Assembly: GCA_002633005.1 (NCBI GenBank)
Contig: NMRA01000025.1
Location: 853,785 to 917,784 of the forward strand
DNA length: 64,000 nucleotides
Reading direction: 5' to 3'
Source of the DNA: Phoronis australis
Lineage: Eukaryota > Phoronida > Phoronidae
Below are positions 24,367 to 35,100 of the stretch, one piece after another; position 1 is the first letter of the stretch; every line of letters begins with the position of its first letter. A program made the position numbers and the translations under genes. The notes under the pieces were generated by a model. That model ran no database searches and had not been told where the DNA came from. It worked only from the letters and a program-made list of their open reading frames with translations.

Positions 24367-24794
24367 TTAAAGACACTAATTTTGTGCCACATTTTATCTG
24401 GTCAGTTTTTTACCCACATTGGTGCAAAGCTGTATATTTAGTAAGGCTAAACGAAGGACTGTTCAACGAAAGTTTAATTACAGTAGTATTTGTTTGAGTT
24501 GGAAGAAATTAAAGACATCAACGGCCTACTAAGGTGACCATCTATGCGTAAAAAGTACTAACTTATAGCCATGTGACTTTGATGTTTGAATCAGTGTGAG
24601 GCATAATTCGCCAAAAACTTCCATCTTTATAGGGGCCAGCTAGAGTGGGTGGTCACCGTTTACTTTTGCTAATGCTAGAGGGCACTGGTCAGATAAACTG
24701 CTCCCTGGTTTAGGGAACCAGGCAGTCACAGCATAACGGGCCCATTATTTAGTGGATGAAACTGACTCGCCACCCTCTTGGTCTTAATAAGGTC

Positions 24795-24916
24795 GGCACT
24801 GATCAGATATAGTGGTCCCTGATTTTCAAAACCAGGCAATCACTGAATAACAAGCTCATTATTCAGTGGGGGAAGCTGGTTTTCAAAATCAGGGACCACT
24901 ATATCCGACCAGTGCC
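24795..24916. repeat. Long hairpin next to a minisatellite
   Basis: Arms 24795-24833 and 24879-24916 are near-perfect inverted repeats (GGTCCCTGATTTTCAAAACC paired with its complement, outer GGCACTG/CAGTGCC). The loop contains a second imperfect palindrome around ATTCAGTG. The right arm runs straight into the 36-bp tandem array. Confidence 0.8.
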
Positions 24917-25095
24917 TATAAGGTCAAGGGACCGCTATATCCGACCAGTGCCTAAAAGGTCAAGGGACCGCTATATCCGACCAGTGCCTACAAGGTCAAG
25001 GGACCGCTATATCCGACCAGTGCCTATAAGGTCAAGGGACCGCTATATCCGACCAGTGCCTATAAGGTCAAGGGACCACTATATCCAACCAGTGT
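24880..25095. repeat. 36-bp minisatellite, about 6 units
   Basis: Units of GGGACCGCTATATCCGACCA plus 16 bases. Because 36 is a multiple of three, the array is open in one frame, giving repeats of SRDRYIRPVPIR; I regard that frame as a by-product of the unit length. Each unit repeats the right arm of the adjacent hairpin, so the array probably grew from it. Confidence 0.9.
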
Positions 25096-25239
25096 TCAGA
25101 ATAAGGTATACAACTGATTTTTTTTAATAGGGAACCAGGCAATCATAGAATAACAGGCCTATTATTTAGTGGATGAAACTGGCTCGCCACTCTCTTCATA
25201 ACTAAGGGACCCCTATATCTGACCAGTGCTAAAACAGGG

Positions 25240-27373
25240 TACTCTCGAGTTCCGAATAGCCGTATCTATACGATTATTTTTTTCCAGACTTGTTTTCCGG
25301 TCTATACGACGCTTATTCTGGTCTCTACGTTTATTAATTTCCTAACCTTTTTCCGCTCTCTACGATTATTTAATTTAATTTAGCAAGTTTACATTTTTTG
25401 TTTCGTTGAATACAATTTTGTTACATAAAAACTTCGTTGCTGACACCGGGTACCGTACCTTGGTTGTAAGACATAATAAATTCTGATTTTTTCGCTCTAA
25501 ACCTCTAGACCACGAAACACTCAGTTCAGAATTCGAAATTTAGAAGAGCTATATACGACTCCGCGTTACACACGGAGGTCTAATGTCATACAGATTAAAA
25601 GATTTTATTCGCTAAAACATACAACTGTACGTTTCAAAGCATGAATAATCGGAATCCCAAGCAAGGGTTTACGCAGCGGCTGTCTGTTGGACGGCCAGAA
25701 TGTTATTTTGGACGGGTTCGATGAGATCGGTCAGAATTAAGAAAGTGTTGGCAAAATTTAAAAAGCTTGAAATAATGACCACTTCTCTTAATATTAAAGG
25801 ATGGTCGGCAGTCGCTCAAAGAAACAGACCATCAGTAATTTAAGAAATGAGAAATTTAATGCACAAAAAGTGCATTTTTCAATATTCGCCCCGTGACACA
25901 GATCGTTGTTACCGGCAGCTCAATATACCTATGAATAAAAACGCTTTCGATGAGTTTCTTTGGATGATCCAATATTTATGATTGCACCTTGTAAAAAACT
26001 GGAAAGCCGTAACAACTATTCACTGTGTCTGTCCCCGAAGTTTGCGTTTCCGGGGGAGTAATTCCGGTATTTTGCACAGTGTCATCTGCAGTTTCCGTCA
26101 TTATTGACATGCGCATTCTATATACTTAATCATGTCGTCTGCCGCGCTAAGGCCTAAAGAATTCGAGGATTATTTTAAAAACCAAGAGATGTTCCAGATA
26201 CAGACATTGATTCAGATGCTGGTACGACAAATAACCAGCTACAGATACGGACCGTGGTGATAACGCGGCAAGTCAACGAAGTGCAAATAGAAGATGGACT
26301 TGTGACAATCTTGAAAATGACATAGTTGCTAATGTACGGCAATCCAGTCCTTATCTATTGAAATTGATTTCTACTTGCTCTCCTGTCCAAATAAATGGAA
26401 AAATGCACGTGAATCGGTTTGTTTATTAGGCCTATTAAACCTAATTACGTATTCAAGATGGTGGACGTAGTCGTGGTCGTAGACTCGAATGTTGGGCAGT
26501 TCTGCAAGGAATCTCAATTTCTAGCCGTGTAAAATTTTGGATGTACCGACTTTTTGACGTCGAATTCTGACTAACATTACAAGGGTATTGATTATGAACG
26601 TTGTGCAAGACATGAGATTGAGAGAAAACAAAGGCTCGATTGTCAGGAACATGTATGTTAAAAATGCGACTTGTTTTACCAAGATGCTTTATTGTCTTTA
26701 TTCAGACTGTCGCCTTTGTAGAAGACTGGACGTTGCTGCTGAAATCTTTACCTCCTTGTTATAATTTTTGGACTTAGTCGACATTGGCATCTCTAGTATG
26801 AGTGTCACATTCTTTGAGTAAAATGATAAGCAATACTGTTTGAAACATCTATACAGACTTCCATTTAAAGTTATTGAATAAACGAATGGTCTTTGTTTTA
26901 GCAATGACACTTTATTCCACTTCATGGCATGGGTGGATACACCACTGCAATAATTTAACTATGCTAATGTTCAATTTAAAAGTTTTTCTTTGCAACAAAT
27001 ACTTAAAGCGGTGGTAAGTCAGACAGAATTTGCTTCTTTGCACTATTACTCCAATCCCATCTATATCATTATTAGATTTTGCACTTCCTATTATTTCCAT
27101 CTACTATTACTAGATTTTACGCAAATTTGTAATGAATGTTATTATTCCAATCTATAGTATGTTTAAATTTCCACAAATTTGCCGTCTATACCATTATTCC
27201 ATTCTATACTATTATTAATTTTTTCCGACAATTTCCAGTCTATACTATTATTCTACTTTTCTAGTGGCAAAAATGTTGGGTCTATACTATTATTAGAGTC
27301 TCTACTATTAATAAAAATCGTGAAATTTTCCGGTCTTTACTATGTCTCTACAACTATGCGTAACTCCAGAGTA
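25240..27373. mobile_element. Element Y, copy 1: 2.1-kb transposon with TIRs and many subterminal repeats
   Basis: Left end TACTCTCGAGTTCCGAATAG, right end (complement) TACTCTGGAGTTACGCATAG. Just inside both ends are arrays of degenerate TCTATAC-(G/T)ATTATT units about 20-40 bases apart, at 25260-25370 and 27060-27350. The middle holds a possible decayed frame from ATG 26132 (MSSAALRPKEFEDYFKNQEM). TA flanks the ends in all copies seen, so a TA target is possible. Copies 2 and 3 are inverted at 49955-51007 and 54508-56475. I do not recognise the superfamily. Confidence 0.75.
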
Positions 27374-27639
27374 TACACTAGGCAACACGTAGCCCCTCGG
27401 TTGGCCATTTAGGGGCTACAATACTTCCATTTGCTTTCTGTACGTATTTCGTTACATGTATTTTAAGTGGGTGGTAGGCCAAACCCGACCACCGATTTTG
27501 AGTTTTCACCTCGTCAAAAATACATTCCACACTTAAACTACCATTTAAAAAAGCACTTACTTTCATCATTGGTCTTTTCTTGTTCTATACATATCTTCGA
27601 TGAAGCTTAGTTGTGAGAATGAAGTTGGGTTATTGTTTA

Positions 27640-27802
27640 CAATATGACGACATTGACTTACACATGATTTTGGTATCGTTCGATTCCTTGCAAAGTTATC
27701 TTTCCAAAAATACACAGGGAATTTTCCTACCCCGTTCCCTAAGTATTTTATCGTGAAATTTCTTCTCGCACTATTTCCCGGTACTCGGTAGTAATACCGC
27801 AA
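27640..27802 (-). pseudogene. THAP-domain gene relic, copy 1
   Basis: On the minus strand the frame reads ...ARNRTIPKSCVSQCRHIVNNNP. The PKSCV-x-x-C pattern is the usual start of a THAP zinc finger (M-P-x-x-C-x(2-4)-C), but the expected start codon is ATA here. It forms an inverted pair with 28255-28415. THAP domains occur both in host transcription factors and in P-element and Kolobok transposases. Confidence 0.45.
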
Positions 27803-28254
27803 TGTTGAATGGAAGGAGTCCCCTGGCAGTCAAAAACTGAACTAATCTTCCGCGACTTCTGCAGATCGTCACTTTTCAGAAGTTCAAACTGACCGAGACT
27901 CGCCTATACCCTGCCCCAGTTACGGTCTCAAGGGTTCGAATTCGATCCTATGGCGACCCTGGTACGCATCTGCTAGCAAGAATCCGCGAAAAAAGCGAAG
28001 GTTGTTCTTGAGGTCCAAATTGGTGAAAGGGGTTAGTATCACTTTAGACAACTTCGTGGAAAATGGTCAATGGTCACAATTATAAAAAATTAGAAAAGGT
28101 AAAATGCTACTACATATCCTCCATATTATGTCAGGAAAACTTTAGTGGGAATCTCGGCACGGGCAAACACCATTCAGAAACGATGATGCTGTTTCATTCA
28201 TTAACAACAGGTGACGCTGTAATCTTGAGTTGAGCTAACATGGCGGTGTCAACC

Positions 28255-28415
28255 GGGAAATAGTGCGAACCGAAATTCGAGAATAAAATTCGGAGCACAC
28301 GTGGTAGGGGAAACATTGATACATTTTTGGAAAGATAACGTTGCGAGGAATCGAACGATGCCAAAATCATGTGTGTTGGTCAATGTTGTCATATTGTAAA
28401 CAATTACCTTAAGTT
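28255..28415 (+). pseudogene. THAP-domain gene relic, copy 2
   Basis: Diverged inverted copy of 27640-27802. The ATG is intact at 28358 (MPKSCV), but a frameshift follows; the continuation GQCCHIVNNY is in another frame and the original frame stops soon after. The 5' flanking sequence is also shared with copy 1, so the duplicated unit includes leader sequence. Confidence 0.45.
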
Positions 28416-28756
28416 GACTTTGGTGAAAAATTTCAACTCCACTTTTTGGTAGCCGTTAAATTTTTCACCGCGTGCGGTAACCACAAAGTATGTCAAATGA
28501 GTCACCTGAGTTAGGCAAAGTCTAGCACGAGACTGAGCGAAGCGCGTGACACTTGCAAAATAGCATGAGAATGTATCAGGTGAAATTTGTAAGATTTGTC
28601 TCCCTTGAACTGTTTATTCATCAACATGTGTGATTTCACGAAACTTCCTCAAAATGGCTCCCGGTAAGAGAAACTCGAGCAAACCGCGACAGATTTTCAT
28701 TGATTTGTTCAAATTTTCTTACTGAATAGTTTCCAGACTTATGGTACAGTCAAGTG

Positions 28757-29557
28757 ACCTAATTATCGGACGTTTTGGCACATTTTGCATTATATTTAAT
28801 TGAAAATACTACGGATTGTTGTAAATTCTTTGCTGAAATAAAGAATTACCTTTATAGAATTGTTGTGTTACTATATCTTGTCACCGAAAGCCACATTTAT
28901 GTTCCGACTGAACTTTAAAAAACACAACAAGCAAACCTTCGGAGAACCTAAATATCGGACACCATGTTTCCCCATACGCCACACCGCGGAAAACTGACTA
29001 ACCACGTAATGGCCGCGGGCACCTTGTAGCCAAATTTCAGCTCGAGTGTTTTGACATATATGCTGCTAGAACACAGGTCCATTCGCAACAAAATTATCCA
29101 TGAAATGAAATCTGATGACGGCGCCAAGTCATTTCGATGAATTAGTGCAGACGACTAAAGCACGTGCAAACTCACTGCAGTTTTTATTATCACTTTGGCT
29201 TCTTGATATGACACCCGCACGTGCGCGGTCGGGGTTTGACTTGAGTTTAAAAACAAATAAAAAAATGGAACAGTAACATATTGTCAGTTCAATGAGAAAG
29301 TTTCATTGTGGAAAAAGATTTTATTTTCAACTTTTATAACCGATTTATGCGATCGTCCAGTTTAGGCCGACTTGGGGGTCTAAATTGCACCCTCTCTCGG
29401 TGAAATCAAAACGAGGCAACGCTGTAAAAAACGAGACGGTGCCGGACATTGAATGCATTACAACGGAACAACAATTGGTGTCATTTAATTCTCAGATTAT
29501 GCTTCAAGTAAGATTTTTTGAAATGTCCGATATTTAGGTTCCGTCCGATAATTAGGT
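28757..29557. mobile_element. 0.8-kb MITE with nested terminal repeats
   Basis: Outer inverted repeats ACCTAATTATCGGACG / CGTCCGATAATTAGGT at 28757 and 29557. A second inverted pair with the related motif CCTAAATATCGGACA lies further in, near 28945 and about 29522-29537. No coding sequence inside. The target duplication is not clear. Confidence 0.7.
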
Positions 29558-29572
29558 AGGTGTAGTGTGGGC

Positions 29573-29725
29573 ATGCTTCTATCACAAGCAGTGTTACAGA
29601 CACTAACGGATGTAACAAAAATTGAAAGAGCTCTTAAAAAAGAAAAAGACCAAGCTGATGATGGAAATAATGTTGAGCTCACTAGAAAATTAAGGAAATT
29701 GTCATTCAGTTACATGTACATTTAA
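29573..29725 (+). CDS. Unidentified coding-like stretch, Lys/Glu-rich helix
   Basis: ATG at 29573 opens 50 codons: MLLSQAVLQTLTDVTKIERA, then a charged run including KKEKDQADDGNNVELTRKL. Composition and heptad-like spacing suggest an amphipathic helix or coiled coil, and the sequence looks more like protein than the surrounding AT-rich DNA. It begins 15 bases after the MITE ending at 29557. I do not recognise the family. It could be one exon of an unknown gene together with 30204-30305. Confidence 0.3.
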   Translation: MLLSQAVLQTLTDVTKIERALKKEKDQADDGNNVELTRKLRKLSFSYMYI

Positions 29726-30203
29726 CAGTGCTCAAAGAAATATACTATACATGTCTTGCCACCACAATGAACCACTTGCAACAAATCAGATTTCATCACA
29801 GGGGAACTTCACAAACAAAAGAAAAGTTGAAAGGCTATCCCAGTTCCAAACATTCAATTGTCAATACGCCTACCTATTCTTAATTTGAAAAGGTGTCATT
29901 CATGGTAAATAATCTTTAGTTTAGGTCACAGAACAAAAATTATTTTGCTTGATGAATTTGTAGTAATAGTGGTCTCAATCTCAAATGTATTGGCAGTAGT
30001 TTTTATCTACATGTAAGTGATAAGCACTGCTTTTTATGAACTTCTAAGCCTATTTTGAGATTTATGTAAAATCATGAGCAGTGTTTGGAATTTNTTTATT
30101 TAATTATTTATGATTGCAGAAGCCTGTTAAAGGTGAGAACAAATCAAACAATACGATATTGGGTAATTTATTAGAACAATGTATCAAGGTTCAATGATCA
30201 ACT

Positions 30204-30305
30204 TGCACCGACAAAGTCTCAAAGGGTTACAGTTCTGTTTTGGCTGACAAGGTGTTAACAGAGAATGAAGAAAAACTGAAAAGAAAAGAAAGACAGCAGA
30301 GATAA
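30204..30305 (+). CDS. Unidentified coding-like stretch, basic C-terminus
   Basis: The frame reads CTDKVSKGYSSVLADKVLTE followed by NEEKLKRKERQQR and TAA; it is open from 30198. A second basic frame (ISGVKNNKSKKSNKED) continues in a shifted register. A Lys/Arg-rich tail is typical of nucleolar or chromatin proteins and of some transposase tails, but I cannot name it. The single N at 30094 just upstream marks a contig join, which may have removed neighbouring exons. Confidence 0.3.
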   Translation, partial: CTDKVSKGYSSVLADKVLTENEEKLKRKERQQR

Positions 30306-31012
30306 GTGGTGTTAAGAACAACAAGAGCAAAAAGTCAAATAAAGAGGACACAAATAGAAAATAAGTAAGGTCTATCTGGAATAAAGCAACTGCGATTTAT
30401 TTTCCAGAACTGAAATTCTAAATCAATTTTAATAGATTTAAAAATAGATATCATACTAGTAAAACAGTTTGTGGTTGAAGTAGAATTGCTGTAAACAACT
30501 TTCCACTATTTCCTTGGCCTTTTTCTGTGTGGTTTTCTGTTCTTTCAAAAGGCGGCAGCATATGACGAACATAGGAGTCATTATAAAATGGCTGCCGAAA
30601 AGCAATGCACAGTTCAACAACTCGGCATAAATAAAAGAAAACTTTTGAATCAACTAATACTATGGATTTGTGAGAGTCAAATCAAGCTCTATGCAGAGCA
30701 TAACTTTGAAGTGGAATAATTGGATGAGTACGACAACAAGTCGGTTTTATGCTTAGGCGGACGACCATTGGGTTCCCGAGTATACTAATGATGGCAGAGT
30801 TGGACCACAATCCACACTACTACTACTAGTCACAGCCTTCCGTGTTTGATTGTGCCGCAATGACTCAGGAGAAAGCTGATGTAGAGAGGGCCAATCTGAT
30901 GTTGACTTCTAGGCGGCATGACCTCTATTTATTGAATGGGGAAGAGTGTGAATAATCTGCTGTGAGGCCTCCTTTAATCAATCGCCTATGCCATGGGCAA
31001 TTGCTCATTGGT

Positions 31013-31078
31013 CAAGTGGTTAGGATGCCTGACATTGAAGCAAGAGATGCGGTGTTCAAAATCTGAATGTGATTTTTC
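31013..31078 (+). repeat. Degenerate tRNA-derived SINE head
   Basis: The segment has a recognisable A box (GGTCAAGTGGTTAGGATG) and a decayed B box (GGTGTTCAAAATC) about 36 bases downstream, as in tRNA-Glu/Asp-derived SINEs. The acceptor stem is not conserved, so it is not a functional tRNA. Confidence 0.5.
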
Positions 31079-31477
31079 AGTAGATAAATAAGAGGTTGTC
31101 AAATTGAGACCTGAAGTTAAATCATTGCAAGAATGAGCAAACAGTAAAAATAGATTTGAGTTCAATACACAACTTTGCTTATTTATTTATCACTTTATAG
31201 TGCAAAGCAAAGAAGTTTTCTTTAATTCCAGTTATCATACCCACAATCTCTTTTGTTCACACAATGAAACAAATTTCTTTGTTATCAACGGAAACCAGTT
31301 CAGGGTCTTAGTCTTACTTTTAACTTTCTACACTAGTGTTCTGTGTAATTCTTAACCTATTGACCTCTTCTAGCAGACTTTAGTAGAATCTGATATGTTT
31401 GATACTGAGACTGGAGTATTATGAGAAAAGATGGTTTTCAGTTGTTACACTACAAGGAATGAATTATTAAATGTTTT

Positions 31478-31885
31478 TTGCAACAACACAGGGCAATTAT
31501 ATATGAAACAATATGTTCAAAATTCAGAGGCCAAGAGAGCAAGGTGTTGACAGTCTCAACCAAATTTGAGAGGATTGCAGATAAACATTTCCCATCTGAA
31601 CAAGAGAGTGAAAAAGGATGGTGGGATATGTCAATCAGAGCGCATGGTCAGGAGATGAAATTTAAAAGGCGCAGTGCCCTGCTGTCAGAGGCTGTGGAGA
31701 CCCCTGCCTGTACCTTGAAACAACTACTGGCCATAGTCATACAACTCAAGAGCAGTGTGGGACTGTTGACTTGTGGTGATTGGGAAATTCATCCAAGAAA
31801 ATCTCTTAGACAACACAACAGAATATGCTCAGTAACCAAGCTGTGCCCCAGTCATATCCCACTCAACATTAGCAGTACTACATAA
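31478..31885 (+). CDS. Unidentified open frame upstream of nicastrin
   Basis: An open frame of 135 codons with mixed composition (FRGQESKVLTVSTKFERIAD, then SEKGWWDMSIRAHGQEMKF), ending at TAA. It has no signal peptide, so it is not the missing nicastrin exon 1, and it is not in phase with 32117. I do not recognise it. It may be an exon of an unknown gene or a decayed transposon ORF. Confidence 0.25.
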   Translation: MQQHRAIIYETICSKFRGQESKVLTVSTKFERIADKHFPSEQESEKGWWDMSIRAHGQEMKFKRRSALLSEAVETPACTLKQLLAIVIQLKSSVGLLTCGDWEIHPRKSLRQHNRICSVTKLCPSHIPLNISSTT

Positions 31886-32116
31886 CTCTAACCTATTCTT
31901 TTAAGTGGTATCTCTACTTCAACATTGATCACAAGCTCAACTTGATTTTAACCCTAATGACAAACTTATATGTAAGGCAAACGCAACCCAACATTTTCGC
32001 TAATAAAAAGTTGCACCACATAACATCCTATCCAGGCTTTACTATCCCTCAGGCCAGCCAACTTATATGAACATTTCATTGACCTGTGTATAAATGGTAT
32101 TTCTGTTCTTTTGTAG

Positions 32117-35100
32117 TGTCCTGTTATTCTGTGGACAAACAGATCTACATAACCTTGTCAGACACACAAAACATGTGTTTCAGGATACTAAATGGCACCC
32201 ACCAGTTTGGATGCAGCTGTGAGTATTGTATACTGGTCTTGCTACTTTGATTAAAGGATGGAATGAGGGGGCGGTGGGTTATGGTTTACGAACTGCAGTA
32301 ATTCTAGTTTACAGTGGAATGCGGTTGGCTTAAAGTACAAAATCACATCTGCTATGGACTTCAAACCAGAGTTCATGAGTGTGAAAAGCATTATTTTCAC
32401 GTTTACTGATAATCCCAACGGTAGTTGTTTGTCAGTTTGTCACCTTTTGATGCTAGGAATTGAACTACAAGTATACCTAATAAAATGCACGTTTAGTTTA
32501 ACTCGGGCATTGATTAAGTAAACTTTTTGCTACATTGATGTTCTTTGTTCGTCAAAGTGATGGACACGCTGACGTTAGATGTGCTTTTTGTTGTGAAAAT
32601 GAGTTGATAAGTGTTGCTATAATCTTATTGCTCTAGTTTAAAGATGCATCGAACGTGAAAGCTCATCAAAAATATCTTTTAAACAAGTCCTTATGATAGT
32701 ACCATATCGCAACGTCTAGTACAGAGCAATTCACTTTCCCTTGTGAGGTTATTTCCAGAAAAAATCACAAAATTCACGATTTTTGAAATACATACGATGG
32801 AAAAAGTCTGTGGTTACTACAGAGTTACTAATCTCCTTTCCGCTTATGATAAATACACGCATACACCCACAGTCAGTTGCTTGAAGTTGCTTGAGGTCAA
32901 AGGTCACATATTTCATATAAGGGAAATCAGCTATGTCTATGTCTTGCAATAAGGAGATGTACTTTACCTTGTGAGAGAGAAGTGGCGAGCAGTTGACAGA
33001 TGGTTTTTTTGAAATTTGAAACTAAAAGAAAATGCTTTAATAAGAATGGAAATCAAAAACCTTTACGAACATACCCTAAAGATACCTGGTGAACAGGTTG
33101 AATTTCAGTGGCTGAGACCCACTTACAATTTTGCAATTTAGTCTGTTTATTGCGTTCCACGCCTCTTTAAGCAAACTGCTTGCAACACAATGCTCTAGAA
33201 GAGCCACAGTTTGTTATTGTACTTTTGCAGCAATACCAAGCAGAATAAGTGGTAATGTTGGCACTGTTCATTTGGCTGCCAAACAGACAGACGTTGACTG
33301 GATCATTGATAAAGGCGAGAATGATCCATACATTGTGTTGCTTGAGCCTGACATGTTCAAAAGGTTTGTACACATACAGCTGAATAAAATTTTTGATTTT
33401 TTGCAGTAAGTGTTGACATAACCCATGACGAGTTTCGTTTGAGAAGTTTATAATTATCTAACTGAAAGTGAAATGTGACAACAAATTTTACTGCAACTGT
33501 GTAGTGTTAAAAGTAATTTTTTGTTCATGTTCGTGCATACTTGTAGTTTGCGGACAACATTGTATATACTATATTTTCTTTCAAACAGGTCTGTTGTTAT
33601 TAAACTGGCCAAATCAGACAAAGTGAATGGCATACTCTTGATAAGATCAAACAAGACATTGCCCCATGAAGGCTTTTCATCAGACACAAAATGTCCTAAC
33701 CAATACTCAGGTTAGTATGTGCATTTATAGCTTTCATGATCAATATTTGAATGAAATCTAAGTTCTATTTTCACGCTGAATTATGCGGTATGTAGCCATG
33801 GTGTGTGACTGGTACAGACACATCGCTCACCAGTGGGTGAGATTTACCTCTGCCTGTGTGGTCTGTAGCCAAGGCGTGCAACTGGTAGAAACACACCCCT
33901 CACCAATAGGTGAGGTTTGCCTTCTGGTTGTAGAGATTTACTTCAACCTGAGCAGTTTAAATTTTGTTCACTCTCAGTGATACAATGATTTTGAAGAGAG
34001 GAAATTGGTGATGAACTATAGAGGTGAAACTTAAAGACTTAGCAGCAAAAGGCCTTCCTTTTTCAATAACTATTAGTCAACACATTGCAAGATCAAGTGA
34101 ATGATTCAGTTTTGTTCACTGCTACCATTGCTTTGAGCTAGATCCTACGTGTATGATTTCTCCCAAAATTGGTTCCTTAATAAACAACTAGCGCCTCCTG
34201 TGAGAGACCAAAATATTATTCACCTAAAACACTTGCTCAAGGTTCAAGAATGTTACTGTTTCCCTACAGCCATTGGTTTACCTGTCTTAATGGTCAGGAA
34301 CACTTATTGATTTAGAGTGTTCATTGACAAGAAGTGCTCCAACTTTTTGAGAAATGATAAGAGTGCAATGTTCAGCTTCTAATAAATGTTTGTCTAGTAT
34401 GGATATAAATAGTCTAATAGTTTCTCTTTGATATCCCAGTGTCTATTGAAAGAAGACTACTGTTGGTTGAAATAAGTTCTGTCTTTGATGGGTCTTACAT
34501 GCTTGGGACATTCTCTATGTGAGCCAGTGTTATTGTACAACGTTTTCTCACTAGTCCGACAGAGAACCAAGTTTATTACCAGCATCGAGACTATTTTCTG
34601 TCACCTTGTTTGTTTCTCATTTCAGGGATGTATAGTGATGATTCAAACTCTTGTAAGGAGGAAGACTCGCTGTGGAATCCCTTTGGCAGTGGCTTATTAA
34701 AAGAAGATCTCAATATCCCCATCTTCCTTGTAAAGAAAGAGACAGAAATAGATGTGCTACTCAACAAGGTTAGAGATATACTTTGAAAGTGTCCTGTTAA
34801 GCACACACCATGACAAATCATTGGATTTCGAACTTTGCTTTCATGGTTTTGTGTAGCTTTCCGACAAAAAAATTTCCAGACTTGCCTGAAATTGATGCTG
34901 GCATTTTTTTCTAGTCATTGAGAGCAGGTCTATAAATGAGGCATGGGCAGAGACAGAGCTATTTATTGCTTTAATTTTTAGCTTTATACGATTCTAGTTT
35001 TTGTACTTTTCTTTATCATGGGCTGTATCATTTTCAGTGCTGGTCTAGGAATAAGCCTGTCAATGGAATGGAGAAGGAGTTTCCATTGTGTGGGGCTGAG

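Noticed and set aside
24912-25127. Frame encoding repeated SRDRYIRPVP as a gene
   Set aside because: It is a by-product of a 36-bp minisatellite adjoining a hairpin and a transposon.
26132-26262. Element Y frame as an intact gene
   Set aside because: Short and frameshifted relative to the other two copies; treated as a decayed transposon ORF.
28653-28700. MAPGKRNSSKPRQ start as nicastrin exon 1
   Set aside because: Basic, with no hydrophobic signal sequence; nicastrin needs a signal peptide.
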